Assembly (NCBI GenBank): GCA_963730325.1
Contig: CAVSRC010000012.1
Span: 1 to 64,000 of the forward strand
Reading direction: 5' to 3'
DNA length: 64,000 bases
From: CAVSRC01 sp963730325
GTDB lineage: Bacteria; Pseudomonadota; Alphaproteobacteria; Rhizobiales; Kaistiaceae
The notes beneath the pieces are model-generated. The model saw only the letters and a program-made list of their open reading frames with translations, was not told the origin of the DNA and searched no databases. Both the position numbers and the translations under genes were made by a program. The number at the start of each line of letters is the position of its first letter. The first letter of the stretch is position 1. This document shows positions 40,443-49,665 of this stretch, in pieces.

Positions 40443-41870
40443 TCAGCAGATCGTCACAACACCAAGACTGAGCAGGGCGCCGAGTTTTTCAATTTTGTCT
40501 GCAATGTGCCCGATCCCCACGGCGCAATGGTGCGCCGGACCGGCTGCATTCCAGTTTTCCATGAACCGTCGTGCGCCAATGGAAAACCGATAACGGCTAT
40601 TCGTATTGCCAATCTCCATGATCGGACCGGGCTCCGATTGGCCTTCCGCCACCAGTAGCTCGACCTGTCCGGCACGCTCGACGACGGAGAGCAAGGTAAC
40701 CGGGCCGTGCCTGACCGACATCTCGACGCTGACCCCCTTGCCGACCTTGCCGTGGTAGACATCGAGCGGACGCACCTTGGTCTTGCCCTGGGCGATCCTG
40801 GTATGACCGGGACCGTCATGGCCCATCAGGACGATGTCGTCGTCATAGTCCATGGCGTAGTACTCGGTGAACGAACCGCCCGCGCCGAAACTGTCCATGA
40901 TCTTCATCGCCTGCGCGTTCTTGATCTCGTACTCGCCCGCAACCGGAACCCCGGAAGCAGTCAGCATGGAGCAGCCGAGAATGACCGAGGCGATGACGTC
41001 TTCATGGACGTGGCCGGGAACGGATTCGTAGTAATAGGCCAGGGCGCCAAGATCATGCCGTTCCACGAGCTTGAACAGCGCCGCCGCCGTAGCGGCCGCC
41101 CGGCGGATTTCGACGGGATCGCAGTCGGGCTGGATGTCGAATTCCTCTTCGATTCGGGTCACCGCCGCCTCGATTTCCGCGTCGGTCAGTTCAGAGCGGA
41201 TTGCTGCGAGTTCGTCGATCTCCAGAACATCGATTGTGGTTCCAAACGCGGCGCATTGCGCTGTCATGTCCGAATAGATGTCGAGCATGCCGTTGTAATA
41301 GCGGCCCATCAGGCCGAGGCGACTGTGGGCCATGACATGGGCGACGCGCACCGCCTCGATCCAGGCCTCGATCTCGGCATCGACATGGGCGTCGCCTTCG
41401 AGCACCCCCGTCACCTGATGAAAGTCTATCCCGGCCCGCGTGAAGGTATTGGCGATCTCGGGAACCGGGCATGCGGCGCAATGGGCCAGCCATTCGCCCG
41501 TCATCGCCGTTCGGTTCCCCATCTTGTTGAAAGCGGCATAGTCTATGGCGCGAGCCGGCTGAAGATTGAGAATGACGACCGGCACGCCGGCACGTCGAAC
41601 GACCGGCAACACCGTCGAGGACAAGGCGTAAGTCGTCACGTAGAGAAAGATCACGTCGACATCGGCCTTGCGGAATTCATGCCCTCCGTCGATCGCCTTT
41701 TGCGGCGTGTCGATGAGGCCGAGATTGACGACGTCGACCCCGGGGCGCGCGAGCTTTCGCTCGACGACATCGACATAGCCCTTGAGGCGGGACTCCAGAC
41801 CTTCGAACTGAGGCCAATAGGCTTCCAGGCCAATCCCGAACAGACCGACTTTCAATCGATGCCTGGGCAT
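40443..41870 (-). CDS. L-fucose/L-arabinose isomerase-family protein
   Basis: A 475-residue cytoplasmic enzyme of the arabinose/fucose isomerase superfamily. It begins LKVGLFGIGLEAYWPQFEGL, has VIFLYVTTYALSSTVLPVVRR and LNLQPARAIDY, a central GVLEGDAHVDAEIEAWIEA and GRYYNGMLDIYSDM, and the late metal-site region SFGAGGSFTEYYAMDYDDD and VLMGHDGPGH. These enzymes convert aldoses to ketoses with Mn. The exact sugar is uncertain; the AraA side of the family is the closer fit. It is the last gene of a CUT2 transporter operon, 22 bp after the permease. Confidence 0.82.
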   Translation of the reverse strand: MPRHRLKVGLFGIGLEAYWPQFEGLESRLKGYVDVVERKLARPGVDVVNLGLIDTPQKAIDGGHEFRKADVDVIFLYVTTYALSSTVLPVVRRAGVPVVILNLQPARAIDYAAFNKMGNRTAMTGEWLAHCAACPVPEIANTFTRAGIDFHQVTGVLEGDAHVDAEIEAWIEAVRVAHVMAHSRLGLMGRYYNGMLDIYSDMTAQCAAFGTTIDVLEIDELAAIRSELTDAEIEAAVTRIEEEFDIQPDCDPVEIRRAAATAAALFKLVERHDLGALAYYYESVPGHVHEDVIASVILGCSMLTASGVPVAGEYEIKNAQAMKIMDSFGAGGSFTEYYAMDYDDDIVLMGHDGPGHTRIAQGKTKVRPLDVYHGKVGKGVSVEMSVRHGPVTLLSVVERAGQVELLVAEGQSEPGPIMEIGNTNSRYRFSIGARRFMENWNAAGPAHHCAVGIGHIADKIEKLGALLSLGVVTIC

Positions 41871-41892
41871 GAAGTTCTCCGATAGTCCCTGC

Positions 41893-42918
41893 TCAGTTCT
41901 GAAGACGCACGCGAAGCTGGTCGAGGCCGACCGCCAGAAGCAGGACGACGCCGCGCGTCACGTCCTGCCAGAAGCTCGAGACATTGAGCAAGGTTAGCCC
42001 ATTGTTGAGCGTTCCAAGGATCAGAACGGCAATGAGCGTTCCCCAAACCGATCCGCGTCCGCCGAAAAGGCTCGTCCCGCCCAGAATGATGGCGGCAATG
42101 ATCGTCAGAAGGTGTTGGCCCGCCGCATTGGGCGCTGCCGCACCAAGCATGGCCGCCAGCACGATACCGGCCAGCGCGCCGGAAATTCCCGAGAGCACGT
42201 ACAAGATGATCTGAGTGCGCTCGACGGGGACGCCGAGCAGATTGCTGGCCTCCGGATTGCCGCCGGAAGCGTAGACGTAGCGTCCGAACGGCGTGCGCGA
42301 CAGCACGAACCAAAGCGCCACGAACACGATCATCATCAGGATGACAGGCACCGGAATGCCGATGATCCGGCCTGAGCCAATCCAGTTGAATCCGGGCTCG
42401 AAAAGCGGTTTGGACAACCCGCCGGTAAGAACCAACGACAGCCCGGTGAAAATGCTCATCGTACCGAGGGTGACGATCAGCGGATTGAGCTTGAGCCTTG
42501 TGGCGATGGTCCCGTTGAGCAATCCCACGCCGGTGCCAGCCAGCAACGCAAGAATGCATCCCAGCCACACCCCCAGCCCCGCGGCATTGACGAGCGCAAC
42601 AATAACCCCCGCCAGCCCGGCCACCGCAGCGACCGAGAGATCGAGTCCGCCGCCGATGATGAGGGGCGTTCCCGCGGCGGCCATCAGGCCGATGAAGGCC
42701 ATATTGGTGCCAATGGTCGACAAGTTGCCCGCCGACAGGAAGTAGGGCGACAGAATGGAAAAGACGATCATCAGCAGGATGTAGAATAGCGCCAGCATGA
42801 CGATGCCGGCGGCCGGATGCTCAAGGAAGCGTTCCATCGCACTGCGGCGTTTCTTCCCGGACAAAGGCTGGTCTTGCGGACCTGTCGACGATGGCACTTC
42901 AATGTCGCTCGGCGTCAT
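41893..42918 (-). CDS. Sugar ABC transporter permease (CUT2)
   Basis: A 341-residue RbsC-like permease with about ten hydrophobic segments. It shows AGTPLIIGGGLDLSVAAVAGL, the coupling region YVYASGGNPEASNLLGVPV, and IILGGTSLFGGRGSVWGTL. A ~40-residue hydrophilic N-terminus precedes the first helix. Its ATG overlaps the ATPase stop by 4 bp (ATGA), so the two are translationally coupled. Confidence 0.93.
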   Translation of the reverse strand: MTPSDIEVPSSTGPQDQPLSGKKRRSAMERFLEHPAAGIVMLALFYILLMIVFSILSPYFLSAGNLSTIGTNMAFIGLMAAAGTPLIIGGGLDLSVAAVAGLAGVIVALVNAAGLGVWLGCILALLAGTGVGLLNGTIATRLKLNPLIVTLGTMSIFTGLSLVLTGGLSKPLFEPGFNWIGSGRIIGIPVPVILMMIVFVALWFVLSRTPFGRYVYASGGNPEASNLLGVPVERTQIILYVLSGISGALAGIVLAAMLGAAAPNAAGQHLLTIIAAIILGGTSLFGGRGSVWGTLIAVLILGTLNNGLTLLNVSSFWQDVTRGVVLLLAVGLDQLRVRLQN

Positions 42919-44477
42919 GGCGTTTTTCCTCCTGCCATCGCCTGACTGTCCGGGCTTGCGTCACGCAGAAGCCATGCGGCCTCCACTTCCGGGCCATACT
43001 CGGCGACGGCCCGTCCGTCCGCCATGACGAGGGCACGATCGGCCAATCCGGCGACCTCCTCCGCGTCCGACGAAACAAGCAGAATTCCGAGCCCGCGCCC
43101 GGCCAACGATCGGATTTCCGAATAGATTTCACGCCGCGCACCGATGTCGACACCGCTGGTCGGCTCCTCGAGGATCAAAAGTTTCGGGTCCCCCTCGAGC
43201 CAGCGGGCGAGGCAGACCTTCTGCTGATTGCCGCCGGACAACAGCCTGATCTCCTGCTCGGGTCCGGTCGTGCGAATGCCGAGGGATTGAATCCAGTGCT
43301 GCGTCGCCCCGATCTCGCGTCCGGTGTTGACGAGCCCATTCCGAGTGAAGCGGCTGAGGAAGGGCATGGTTGTGTTTTCCCGTACCGTCAGCACACCGAT
43401 AAGCCCCTCGCGTTTGCGATCGGCGGCGACGAATGCAATGCCGGCACGCACGCTGTCCCGCGGTGACACCGGCCGGAATGGTACGCCGTCGACCCGGCCA
43501 TTGCGGAGCGCGGTCTTCGGCAAGGCGCCGTAAAGCGCCCGGCCGACATTTTCCGCGCCAGAGCCGATCAGCCCGAAGACAGCGAAAACCTCGCCCTTGC
43601 GGATATCGAAGGACACATCGCGGATGAGGCCGCCAAGAGAAAGACCGTCAACGGTGAGAACCGGTGCCGCGTCGTCGAGCGTTTCGGCCTTGTCGGGGTA
43701 GAGCTGGCCGAGCTGGTTGCCGAGCATTGCGGTCAACACCTCGTCTCGCGTCGTTTCGGAAGTCCGAAAATCGCCCTTCACCTGGCCGTCGCGGAGGACC
43801 ACGATGCGGTCGGTCAGCCGGAAAACCTCGTCGAGATAGTGGGAGATGTAGATGATGGTGACGCCTTCGGCGCGCAAGCGCCGGATCACACCGAAAAGGA
43901 GTTCGACGTCTCCTTCGGCAAGAGCGGCGGTCGGTTCGTCCATGATCAGAATGCGTGCCTCTCCCGCCAGTGCGCGCGCGATTTCGACAATCCGCTGCTG
44001 CGGCAACGACAACGACCCCATGCGCGTGTTGGGGTCGAGATCGCCGAGCCCCAGCCGTTCGAGATTGGCGTGTGCGATCCGTTCCATCTCACGATGCATG
44101 ACCAGCGGGACACCGAGAACGCGCCTGCAGGGGAGATCCGCAATCGTGATGTTTTCGGCGACCGTCAGGTCCGGGTGGCCCGACAATTCCTGCGGCATGA
44201 GCCGGATGCCGGCGGCAATCGCATCCTGAGGCGACACGATTGCGACGGTCGCGCCGTCAACGCTGATCTCTCCGCCGTTGGAACTGTAGATCCCCGAGAG
44301 GATCTTCATCAGCGTCGATTTCCCGGCGCCATTGGCACCGAGCAGGCCGATAATTTCGCCGCGCCCGGCGCACAGCGAAACGTCGCGCAGCACGGTCACA
44401 CCGTGGAATGCCTTGGAAACACCTTCAATTCGGAGCCGCTCTGGGCGGCTCCGATCGATTTGCTGCTGCGTGGTCAC
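42915..44477 (-). CDS. Sugar ABC transporter ATP-binding protein (CUT2, two ATPase domains)
   Basis: A 520-residue RbsA/AraG-like ATPase. Domain 1: Walker A GANGAGKSTLMKIL, signature LSLPQQRIVEIARAL, Walker B ILIMDEPTAAL. Domain 2: degenerate P-loop GLIGSGAENVG, signature LSGGNQQKVCLARW, Walker B LLILEEPTSGV. The start was set at GTG 44477 (VTTQQQIDR), 8 bp after the binding-protein stop; the frame is open further upstream only within that gene. Confidence 0.93.
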   Translation of the reverse strand: MTTQQQIDRSRPERLRIEGVSKAFHGVTVLRDVSLCAGRGEIIGLLGANGAGKSTLMKILSGIYSSNGGEISVDGATVAIVSPQDAIAAGIRLMPQELSGHPDLTVAENITIADLPCRRVLGVPLVMHREMERIAHANLERLGLGDLDPNTRMGSLSLPQQRIVEIARALAGEARILIMDEPTAALAEGDVELLFGVIRRLRAEGVTIIYISHYLDEVFRLTDRIVVLRDGQVKGDFRTSETTRDEVLTAMLGNQLGQLYPDKAETLDDAAPVLTVDGLSLGGLIRDVSFDIRKGEVFAVFGLIGSGAENVGRALYGALPKTALRNGRVDGVPFRPVSPRDSVRAGIAFVAADRKREGLIGVLTVRENTTMPFLSRFTRNGLVNTGREIGATQHWIQSLGIRTTGPEQEIRLLSGGNQQKVCLARWLEGDPKLLILEEPTSGVDIGARREIYSEIRSLAGRGLGILLVSSDAEEVAGLADRALVMADGRAVAEYGPEVEAAWLLRDASPDSQAMAGGKTP

Positions 44478-44485
44478 GGCAGAAC

Positions 44486-45664
44486 TCAGTTCGCAGGCAG
44501 GATGGCCTCGTAGCCCTTGAGCCAATCCTGCTTCTTGAGATTGGCCAGATAGGTCTCGAACTTGTCTTGCGGGAATGTGTAGTTCACCGCCTGACCTGCC
44601 TGGCATTTCTGGTCGGGATAGAAATCGCAGATATTGGCCTTGGTCACCACGGTGTGGGTCACGAAGGTTGCGGCGGGAACCTGGTTTCCGGCCAGCTTCG
44701 ACAATGCCAGCGGGATCAGGTAGTTGCCATAGCTGGCCGGGAACGACCCGGTAGCCGCGACGAGTTTCGGATCAGTCGCAAGCGCTTCCGCTTCGTCGGC
44801 GCCGTTGCCCACGGCAATCGCCATGTCGTCCCGCCCCGCCGCACGGACCGCCCGCAGCATGCCGATGGTCGCCTGGTCGTTGATGGCGATGAGCATGATC
44901 GGCGCCCCCGGTGGTATGCGGCCCAGCACGTTCGACATCTGCGCATAGGCTTCCTGCAAGGTGTTCTTGGTGTCGATCTCGATGACCCGATCATCTGGGA
45001 AGCCGTTCATGCCGGACATGAACCCGGCGCGCTGGCCATCGGTCCGCATGCGCGGAATGGCACCCGATTGCGGCAGGGCGCCAATCACGAGATAGCCGTC
45101 GGACATGGCCTTGTCGCCGAACTGCTCCTTTGCGGCCTGGGCCAGGTAGGACCCGCCCATGAAGCCGGATTTGGGATTGTTCACGCCGAAGAAATCGGCG
45201 CCTTCCATCGGGATGTCGATCGCCGTGACGGGGGTGCCCTTGGCATCGAACACCTGCATGATCTGCTTGCCGAAATTGGCGTCGGTCTGGAACTCGATCA
45301 CATAGTCGACATCGCGCTGCGCGAAGGAATTGGCATTGGACAGCGCCGTCGGGCCGTCGAGGCGGTTGTCGGCAATGGCAAGTTCGATGCCGGCGGCCTT
45401 GGCATTGTCGACAATGCCCTTCTCGACCAGAACGCAGAAGGCGATGTCGCGCTGCAGATTGGCGAAGCCGAAGGTGTATTCCTTGCCATTTCTGGGTGGC
45501 GTCTTTGCCTCGGCATCGGCAACCATCGCCTGCAAGGTCTCCGCCGGCAGCATTTTGCCGTCGAAATTGCTCGGATCAAAGCCGTGGAAATCCTGCGCGA
45601 AAGCGAAACCGGCGACAATCGACAGGCTCGCGCCGAGCGCAAGGACTCGAGTCAGGTTCGTCAT
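44486..45664 (-). CDS. Sugar ABC transporter substrate-binding protein
   Basis: A 392-residue periplasmic binding protein of the Peripla_BP_4 type, longer than RbsB. The signal peptide is MTNLTRVLALGASLSIVAGF ending AFA before Gln. Blocks include YTFGFANLQRDIAFCVLVEKG, VDYVIEFQTDANFGKQIMQVF and MLIAINDQATIGMLRAV. Cysteines near the C-terminus (NICDFYPDQKCQ) could form a disulfide. GGGAGG lies upstream of the ATG. It is first in the operon with ATPase, permease and isomerase, and divergent from the AraC gene. Confidence 0.92.
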   Translation of the reverse strand: MTNLTRVLALGASLSIVAGFAFAQDFHGFDPSNFDGKMLPAETLQAMVADAEAKTPPRNGKEYTFGFANLQRDIAFCVLVEKGIVDNAKAAGIELAIADNRLDGPTALSNANSFAQRDVDYVIEFQTDANFGKQIMQVFDAKGTPVTAIDIPMEGADFFGVNNPKSGFMGGSYLAQAAKEQFGDKAMSDGYLVIGALPQSGAIPRMRTDGQRAGFMSGMNGFPDDRVIEIDTKNTLQEAYAQMSNVLGRIPPGAPIMLIAINDQATIGMLRAVRAAGRDDMAIAVGNGADEAEALATDPKLVAATGSFPASYGNYLIPLALSKLAGNQVPAATFVTHTVVTKANICDFYPDQKCQAGQAVNYTFPQDKFETYLANLKKQDWLKGYEAILPAN

Positions 45665-45828
45665 GTGTCCCTCCCTGTCGCAACCTCTTGCTGCGACGTC
45701 TATCTGGCCGGAATTTCCTCCCCGGCAGAGATCAAAGTGATCCCGACATGAACGCTAACAAGCGTCGGCAGGCTTGGCATTCCGGGATGTTTTCGCTAAT
45801 TGACATATTGCATATAAAATTTGACCCC

Positions 45829-46701
45829 ATGACCAGCCAAAGAAACTACTTCGTCTACGTCCCCGACAGCCGGCTTTGTTCGGCCTGGGGATGTGCTGCG
45901 ACCTCGGCGGGTTACACGGAAATTCCGCCCGGTTCGCCCTATCCGCCCGCGCGACACCCGGACGATCACCACTTCGAATGGAAGCGCGGCCGCATCCTTC
46001 GCGCCTTCCAGGTCATCTATATTTCGGAAGGTCGCGGGCACTTGGAGTTCGGTCCCAACCGGGCCGGAGTGGAGATCCGCGAAGGCGATGTCTTTGTCCT
46101 GTTTCCCAACGTGTGGCACCGCTATGCGCCCGATCCCGAAACCGGCTGGACGGAGCATTGGGTCGAATGCCGCGGCAACGCCTATGAATTCATGCGCGAA
46201 GGCGGGCTGCTCGACCCCGACCGGCCGCTGCATCGCGGAATCGATCGTGTGGGCGAACTCTTCGACCGTATCCATGCGCTTGCCAGAGACGATATGCTCG
46301 TCAATCAACCAACGGTCTCGACACTTGGCCTGGTGATTCTGGCGGCTATATGCCAGCAGCGTAACCTGCCGGAGGATGGCGCCGCGCGGCTCGTCGACCG
46401 GGCGCGGATGCTGCTGCTCAAGAGATGCGCCGAACCTTTGTCGGTGGAAGCGCTCGCTGCCGAACTCGGGGTCAGCTACTCCTATTTCCGGCGCATCTTC
46501 AAATTGGAAACGGGCACATCCCCCAAACAATACGTCATGTCGGCGCGCATCCAGCGCGCCTGCGACCTTCTCGATAATACCGACAAATCAATCAAGGAAA
46601 TCGCGGGGCTTCTCGGCTTCAACTCTGCCTTTCATTTCTCGGCACAGTTCAGCGACATGCTGGGACGGTCGCCCACCCGCTGGCGCGTCGACAAGCAATA
46701 G
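45829..46701 (+). CDS. AraC-family regulator with cupin sugar-sensing domain
   Basis: A 290-residue regulator. Residues ~20-160 are an AraC-type cupin domain (FQVIYISEGRGHLEFGPN, EIREGDVFVLFPNVWHRYAP). Residues ~190-288 are two HTHs (LAAELGVSYSYFRRIFKLETGTSPKQYV and IKEIAGLLGFNSAFHFSAQF). ATG at 45829 has no clear ribosome site; ATG at 45787 (MFSLIDILHIKF) is an alternative. It is divergent from the transporter/isomerase operon and probably activates it. The AT-rich gap contains TTGAC direct repeats 21 bp apart. Confidence 0.9.
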   Translation: MTSQRNYFVYVPDSRLCSAWGCAATSAGYTEIPPGSPYPPARHPDDHHFEWKRGRILRAFQVIYISEGRGHLEFGPNRAGVEIREGDVFVLFPNVWHRYAPDPETGWTEHWVECRGNAYEFMREGGLLDPDRPLHRGIDRVGELFDRIHALARDDMLVNQPTVSTLGLVILAAICQQRNLPEDGAARLVDRARMLLLKRCAEPLSVEALAAELGVSYSYFRRIFKLETGTSPKQYVMSARIQRACDLLDNTDKSIKEIAGLLGFNSAFHFSAQFSDMLGRSPTRWRVDKQ

Positions 46702-46859
46702 CGATTCATCGGCTTCAACCCCGCCACCCGCCGATGAAGCCCCGGCGAGGAACGCCAATGCGCCCCGACAAGACGGCGGTCACGCTCGACGTTGGGTCGG
46801 CGGCCGCAGGCGCACAACCTCAAACGCCGATGGGCCACGTCCTCCAGTAGCAGGAAAGC

Positions 46860-47882
46860 TCATGCGTCCAGATGGTTTCGATGACGCATGGTCGACTCGC
46901 GAACATGCAGTGTCGGGGTCAGGCGGATGGTCTGCGGTTTGTCGTTGGGGCTGGTCGAGAGCAGCTCAAGGGCATGGGTTGCCATCGCGGCGATCGGCTG
47001 TTCGACGCTGGTGATACTGGGACGGCTTGTTGAAGCAAAGAAAGTGTCATCGCATCCGGTTACGGCAACGTCGTTTGGAACCTTGCGGCCCTGTTCAAGC
47101 AATCCCTGCAGGACGCCGAGCGCAATCACGTCGCTGGCGCACACGATCGCGTCCACCATGGGCCAACTTTCGAGGAGACGCGACGAGGCCTCGCGACCCC
47201 ATGCCACCGAGTAGTCGCCCAAAAGCGTTGCCTGCGAACTCTCCAGATCGAGTTTGCTGATGAGCTTTCGATAAGCCGCGAATCGGCCAACGGAAACCGA
47301 GGAGGAACCGGCGGCGCCTACAAACGCGAACTTGCTGCATCCCTGTTGCATCAGGTGTTCGATTGATAGCCGCACGGTTTCCACCGGATCGGTGAAGATG
47401 CGGTGTGCGTTCGCTGACGCATAGCGGTCAACCTGGATCACTTCGGCATGTGCCTGGGCGAACTCGACCGCAGCGCGGCTGCGCAGGCGATCGACCGGGC
47501 TAATCAGGATCGTGTCCACGCGCCGGGCGAGCAGCTGGCTCACGCACTCCCGCTCGATCGCCGGATCGTTTCCCGAGCTCAACAGAAACATGCTGAAGTC
47601 GGCACTGCGCAACGCCAACTCGAGGCTGGAGGCAAGCGCCGGAAAGAAGGGGGAGACGATTTCCGGCACGACCAGTCCCACCGCGCCCGACTGACCATTC
47701 CGCAAAGCCCGCGCGATCGGGTCAAGTTGATAGCCCAGCTTCTTTGCCGCGTTGCGGACTTGCTCGACGACATCTTCTCCAATCCGACGAGCACCGGCGC
47801 CGCTGATCACGCGCGAGACGGACGCGACCGAGAGGTTCGCCTCCCGCGCAACATCCGCCATCGTCACTCGCCGCCCGGCCAT
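46860..47882 (-). CDS. LacI-family transcriptional regulator
   Basis: A 340-residue LacI protein starting at 47882 (MAGRRVTMADVAREANLSVASVSRVISG). The hinge region is LGYQLDPIARALRNGQ; the effector domain has VGLVVPEIVSPFFPALASSLE and VAVTGCDDTFFASTSRPSIT. It is divergent from the PMI-like cupin gene. A 14-bp LacI-type palindrome lies in the gap and again upstream of the TIM-barrel gene at 51303, so it probably represses both units. Confidence 0.92.
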   Translation of the reverse strand: MAGRRVTMADVAREANLSVASVSRVISGAGARRIGEDVVEQVRNAAKKLGYQLDPIARALRNGQSGAVGLVVPEIVSPFFPALASSLELALRSADFSMFLLSSGNDPAIERECVSQLLARRVDTILISPVDRLRSRAAVEFAQAHAEVIQVDRYASANAHRIFTDPVETVRLSIEHLMQQGCSKFAFVGAAGSSSVSVGRFAAYRKLISKLDLESSQATLLGDYSVAWGREASSRLLESWPMVDAIVCASDVIALGVLQGLLEQGRKVPNDVAVTGCDDTFFASTSRPSITSVEQPIAAMATHALELLSTSPNDKPQTIRLTPTLHVRESTMRHRNHLDA

Positions 47883-48104
47883 TCTCTCAATTCCGCAATG
47901 TGTTGGGCTTCGACATAGCACAGGACATACGCACCGGGGAGGAGCGAGATTCAGTCGCATCGGCGAATGGCGCGCTCGGCCACCTGATCCACCGGCGCTT
48001 CTCGACAGCCGGAATTCGCGGTCTCGCGACGAACCGTCGCGGGCGCTTCTTCCTTCTCCGCGCAATTGCTCTTGCCGAGTCGCCGAGCACCGTGGTACTT
48101 GATA

Positions 48105-48118
48105 GGCAATCGATTACC
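48105..48118. promoter_or_regulatory. LacI-type operator, site 1
   Basis: GGCAATCGATTACC is a palindrome except for one base, centred on CG as in LacI-family operators, 64 bp upstream of the GTG at 48182. The 15-mer ATCGATTACCGAGCG starting at 48109 recurs exactly at 50953. Confidence 0.6.
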
Positions 48119-48181
48119 GAGCGGCGTTGCTTGGTTCAGCAGGGTTGTCTCGGAATCCCCAAAGCAAAAAAGGGAGGCACC

Positions 48182-49402
48182 GTGACGACCAAGCAGTTGA
48201 TCAATGAGGCGCTTGATGCGGGCGAGGGGCTTTTGCGGCTGGCGCCGTGTTGGGTGCCGCGCTCCTTCCTCATTCCCGGTGGGCGGCTGAAGCTGCATCC
48301 GGACGACCTGTACGCATGCGGCGCCCAACGCGGCGGAATCGACGAGCGTTGGTTCTCCTCGACCACGCCTGCCGACAATGGTCCGGGCACGCCGGAAGAC
48401 GAGGGGCTCAGCTACTTCGTCCAGGGCGGGGAACGCGCACTGCTGAGAGACGCTGTCGCGGAAGTCGGCGACCAGCTTCTCGGCGCTGACGTCATGCGCA
48501 CCCATGGCGGTTTCAACGTCCTGTGCAAGTTCTTCGACAATCTCGGGCCGATACCGCATCACATGCACCAGATGGACGAGCATGCGAAGCGCGTCGGCCG
48601 CAAGGGAAAGCCGGAAGCCTATTACTTCCCGCCACAATACAATTTCACCGGCAACCTGTTCCCGCACACCTATATGGGCCTGGAGCCAGGCACGACGAAG
48701 GACGACGTGCGCCGTTGCCTGGAGCGGTGGGATCAGGGCGACAACGGTATCCTCAACCATGCGAAGGCCTATCGCCTTCAGCCCGGGGAGGGATGGTTCG
48801 TCGACGCCGGCGTGTTGCACGCGCCAGGGTCGCTGGTGACCTACGAGCCGCAGGTGAATGACGACGTCTTCGCGATGTTCCAGTCGATGGTGGACAACCG
48901 TCCGACGCCGTGGAGCCTGCTGATCAAGGACGTGCCGCCCGAGTTCGCGCACGACCTCGACTACATCATCTCGATGCTCGACTGGGAAAAGAACGTCGAT
49001 CCGGAATTCGCCAAGCACAACAAGCGCTTCCCGGTGCCGGTGCGTGACGAGGCGGAGATGAAGGAGGCCGGCTATCGCGAGGTGTGGGTCACTCACGGCA
49101 CGCACCTGTTCTCTGCGAAGGAGCTGACCGTTCCGCCCGGCCGCTCGGCTGTCATCACCGACGGCGCGGCCTACGGACTGATCCTGACGCAGGGACGTGG
49201 ACGCATTGGCGTTTTCGATGTCGAGACCCCGGCGATGATCCGGTACGGTGAGATGACGTCGGACGAGTTGTTCGTCAGCATCGGGGCGGCGAAGTCCGGA
49301 GTGCGCATAGAGAACACCAGTGCTCACGAGAACCTGGTCATTCTCAAGCACTTCGGTCCGGGTAATCCTGACGCTGCGCCGCTGATCCGCAGGGCATCGT
49401 AG
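48182..49402 (+). CDS. Mannose-6-phosphate-isomerase-like cupin protein
   Basis: A 406-residue protein. The start is GTG 48182 behind AGGGAGG. Metal-site candidates resembling class I phosphomannose isomerases are IPHHMHQMDEHAKRVG (near residue 125), PEAYYFPPQYN, and GEGWFVDAGVLHAPGSLVTYEP (near 210). A second cupin-like part (VPPGRSAVITDGAAYGLIL) lies near the C-terminus. It probably isomerises a free or modified sugar rather than mannose-6-phosphate. It opens a LacI-controlled set with DUF4432, TIM-barrel and Gfo/Idh genes. Confidence 0.72.
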   Translation: MTTKQLINEALDAGEGLLRLAPCWVPRSFLIPGGRLKLHPDDLYACGAQRGGIDERWFSSTTPADNGPGTPEDEGLSYFVQGGERALLRDAVAEVGDQLLGADVMRTHGGFNVLCKFFDNLGPIPHHMHQMDEHAKRVGRKGKPEAYYFPPQYNFTGNLFPHTYMGLEPGTTKDDVRRCLERWDQGDNGILNHAKAYRLQPGEGWFVDAGVLHAPGSLVTYEPQVNDDVFAMFQSMVDNRPTPWSLLIKDVPPEFAHDLDYIISMLDWEKNVDPEFAKHNKRFPVPVRDEAEMKEAGYREVWVTHGTHLFSAKELTVPPGRSAVITDGAAYGLILTQGRGRIGVFDVETPAMIRYGEMTSDELFVSIGAAKSGVRIENTSAHENLVILKHFGPGNPDAAPLIRRAS

Positions 49403-49502
49403 ACAGCGATTGGTGCCCGCGAGAGGTATGCGGGAGCGCTGGAACTGACCTGTTGATCGGGGCCTCCGCAGGGGTCCGGGAGGGTCGGATGTGCAAAAGG
49501 GC

Positions 49503-49523
49503 GGGCGCGGTTCGGCCGCGCCC
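49503..49523 (+). terminator. GC-rich hairpin after the cupin gene
   Basis: GGGCGCGG-TTCGG-CCGCGCCC is a perfect 8-bp stem with a 5-base loop, 100 bp past the stop at 49402. No U tract follows on the plus strand, so it may be a weak terminator or mRNA-protecting hairpin. Confidence 0.35.
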
Positions 49524-49665
49524 GAAGGATCGAGAAACAACGGCATTGCAGAAAGTGACGTGCGCCGTCACGATCGTCGATCCCCCGCACGCGGCGTCGG
49601 CGTTCGATTGGCGGCGTCCGTGAATCCAGGCAATGCGACGCGTGTCAGCCGGAAAGGAGGCCGTG

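Noticed and set aside
49503..49523. Minus-strand terminator (hairpin followed by TTTT on that strand)
   Set aside because: No minus-strand gene lies upstream of it, so it is listed only as a weak plus-strand hairpin.
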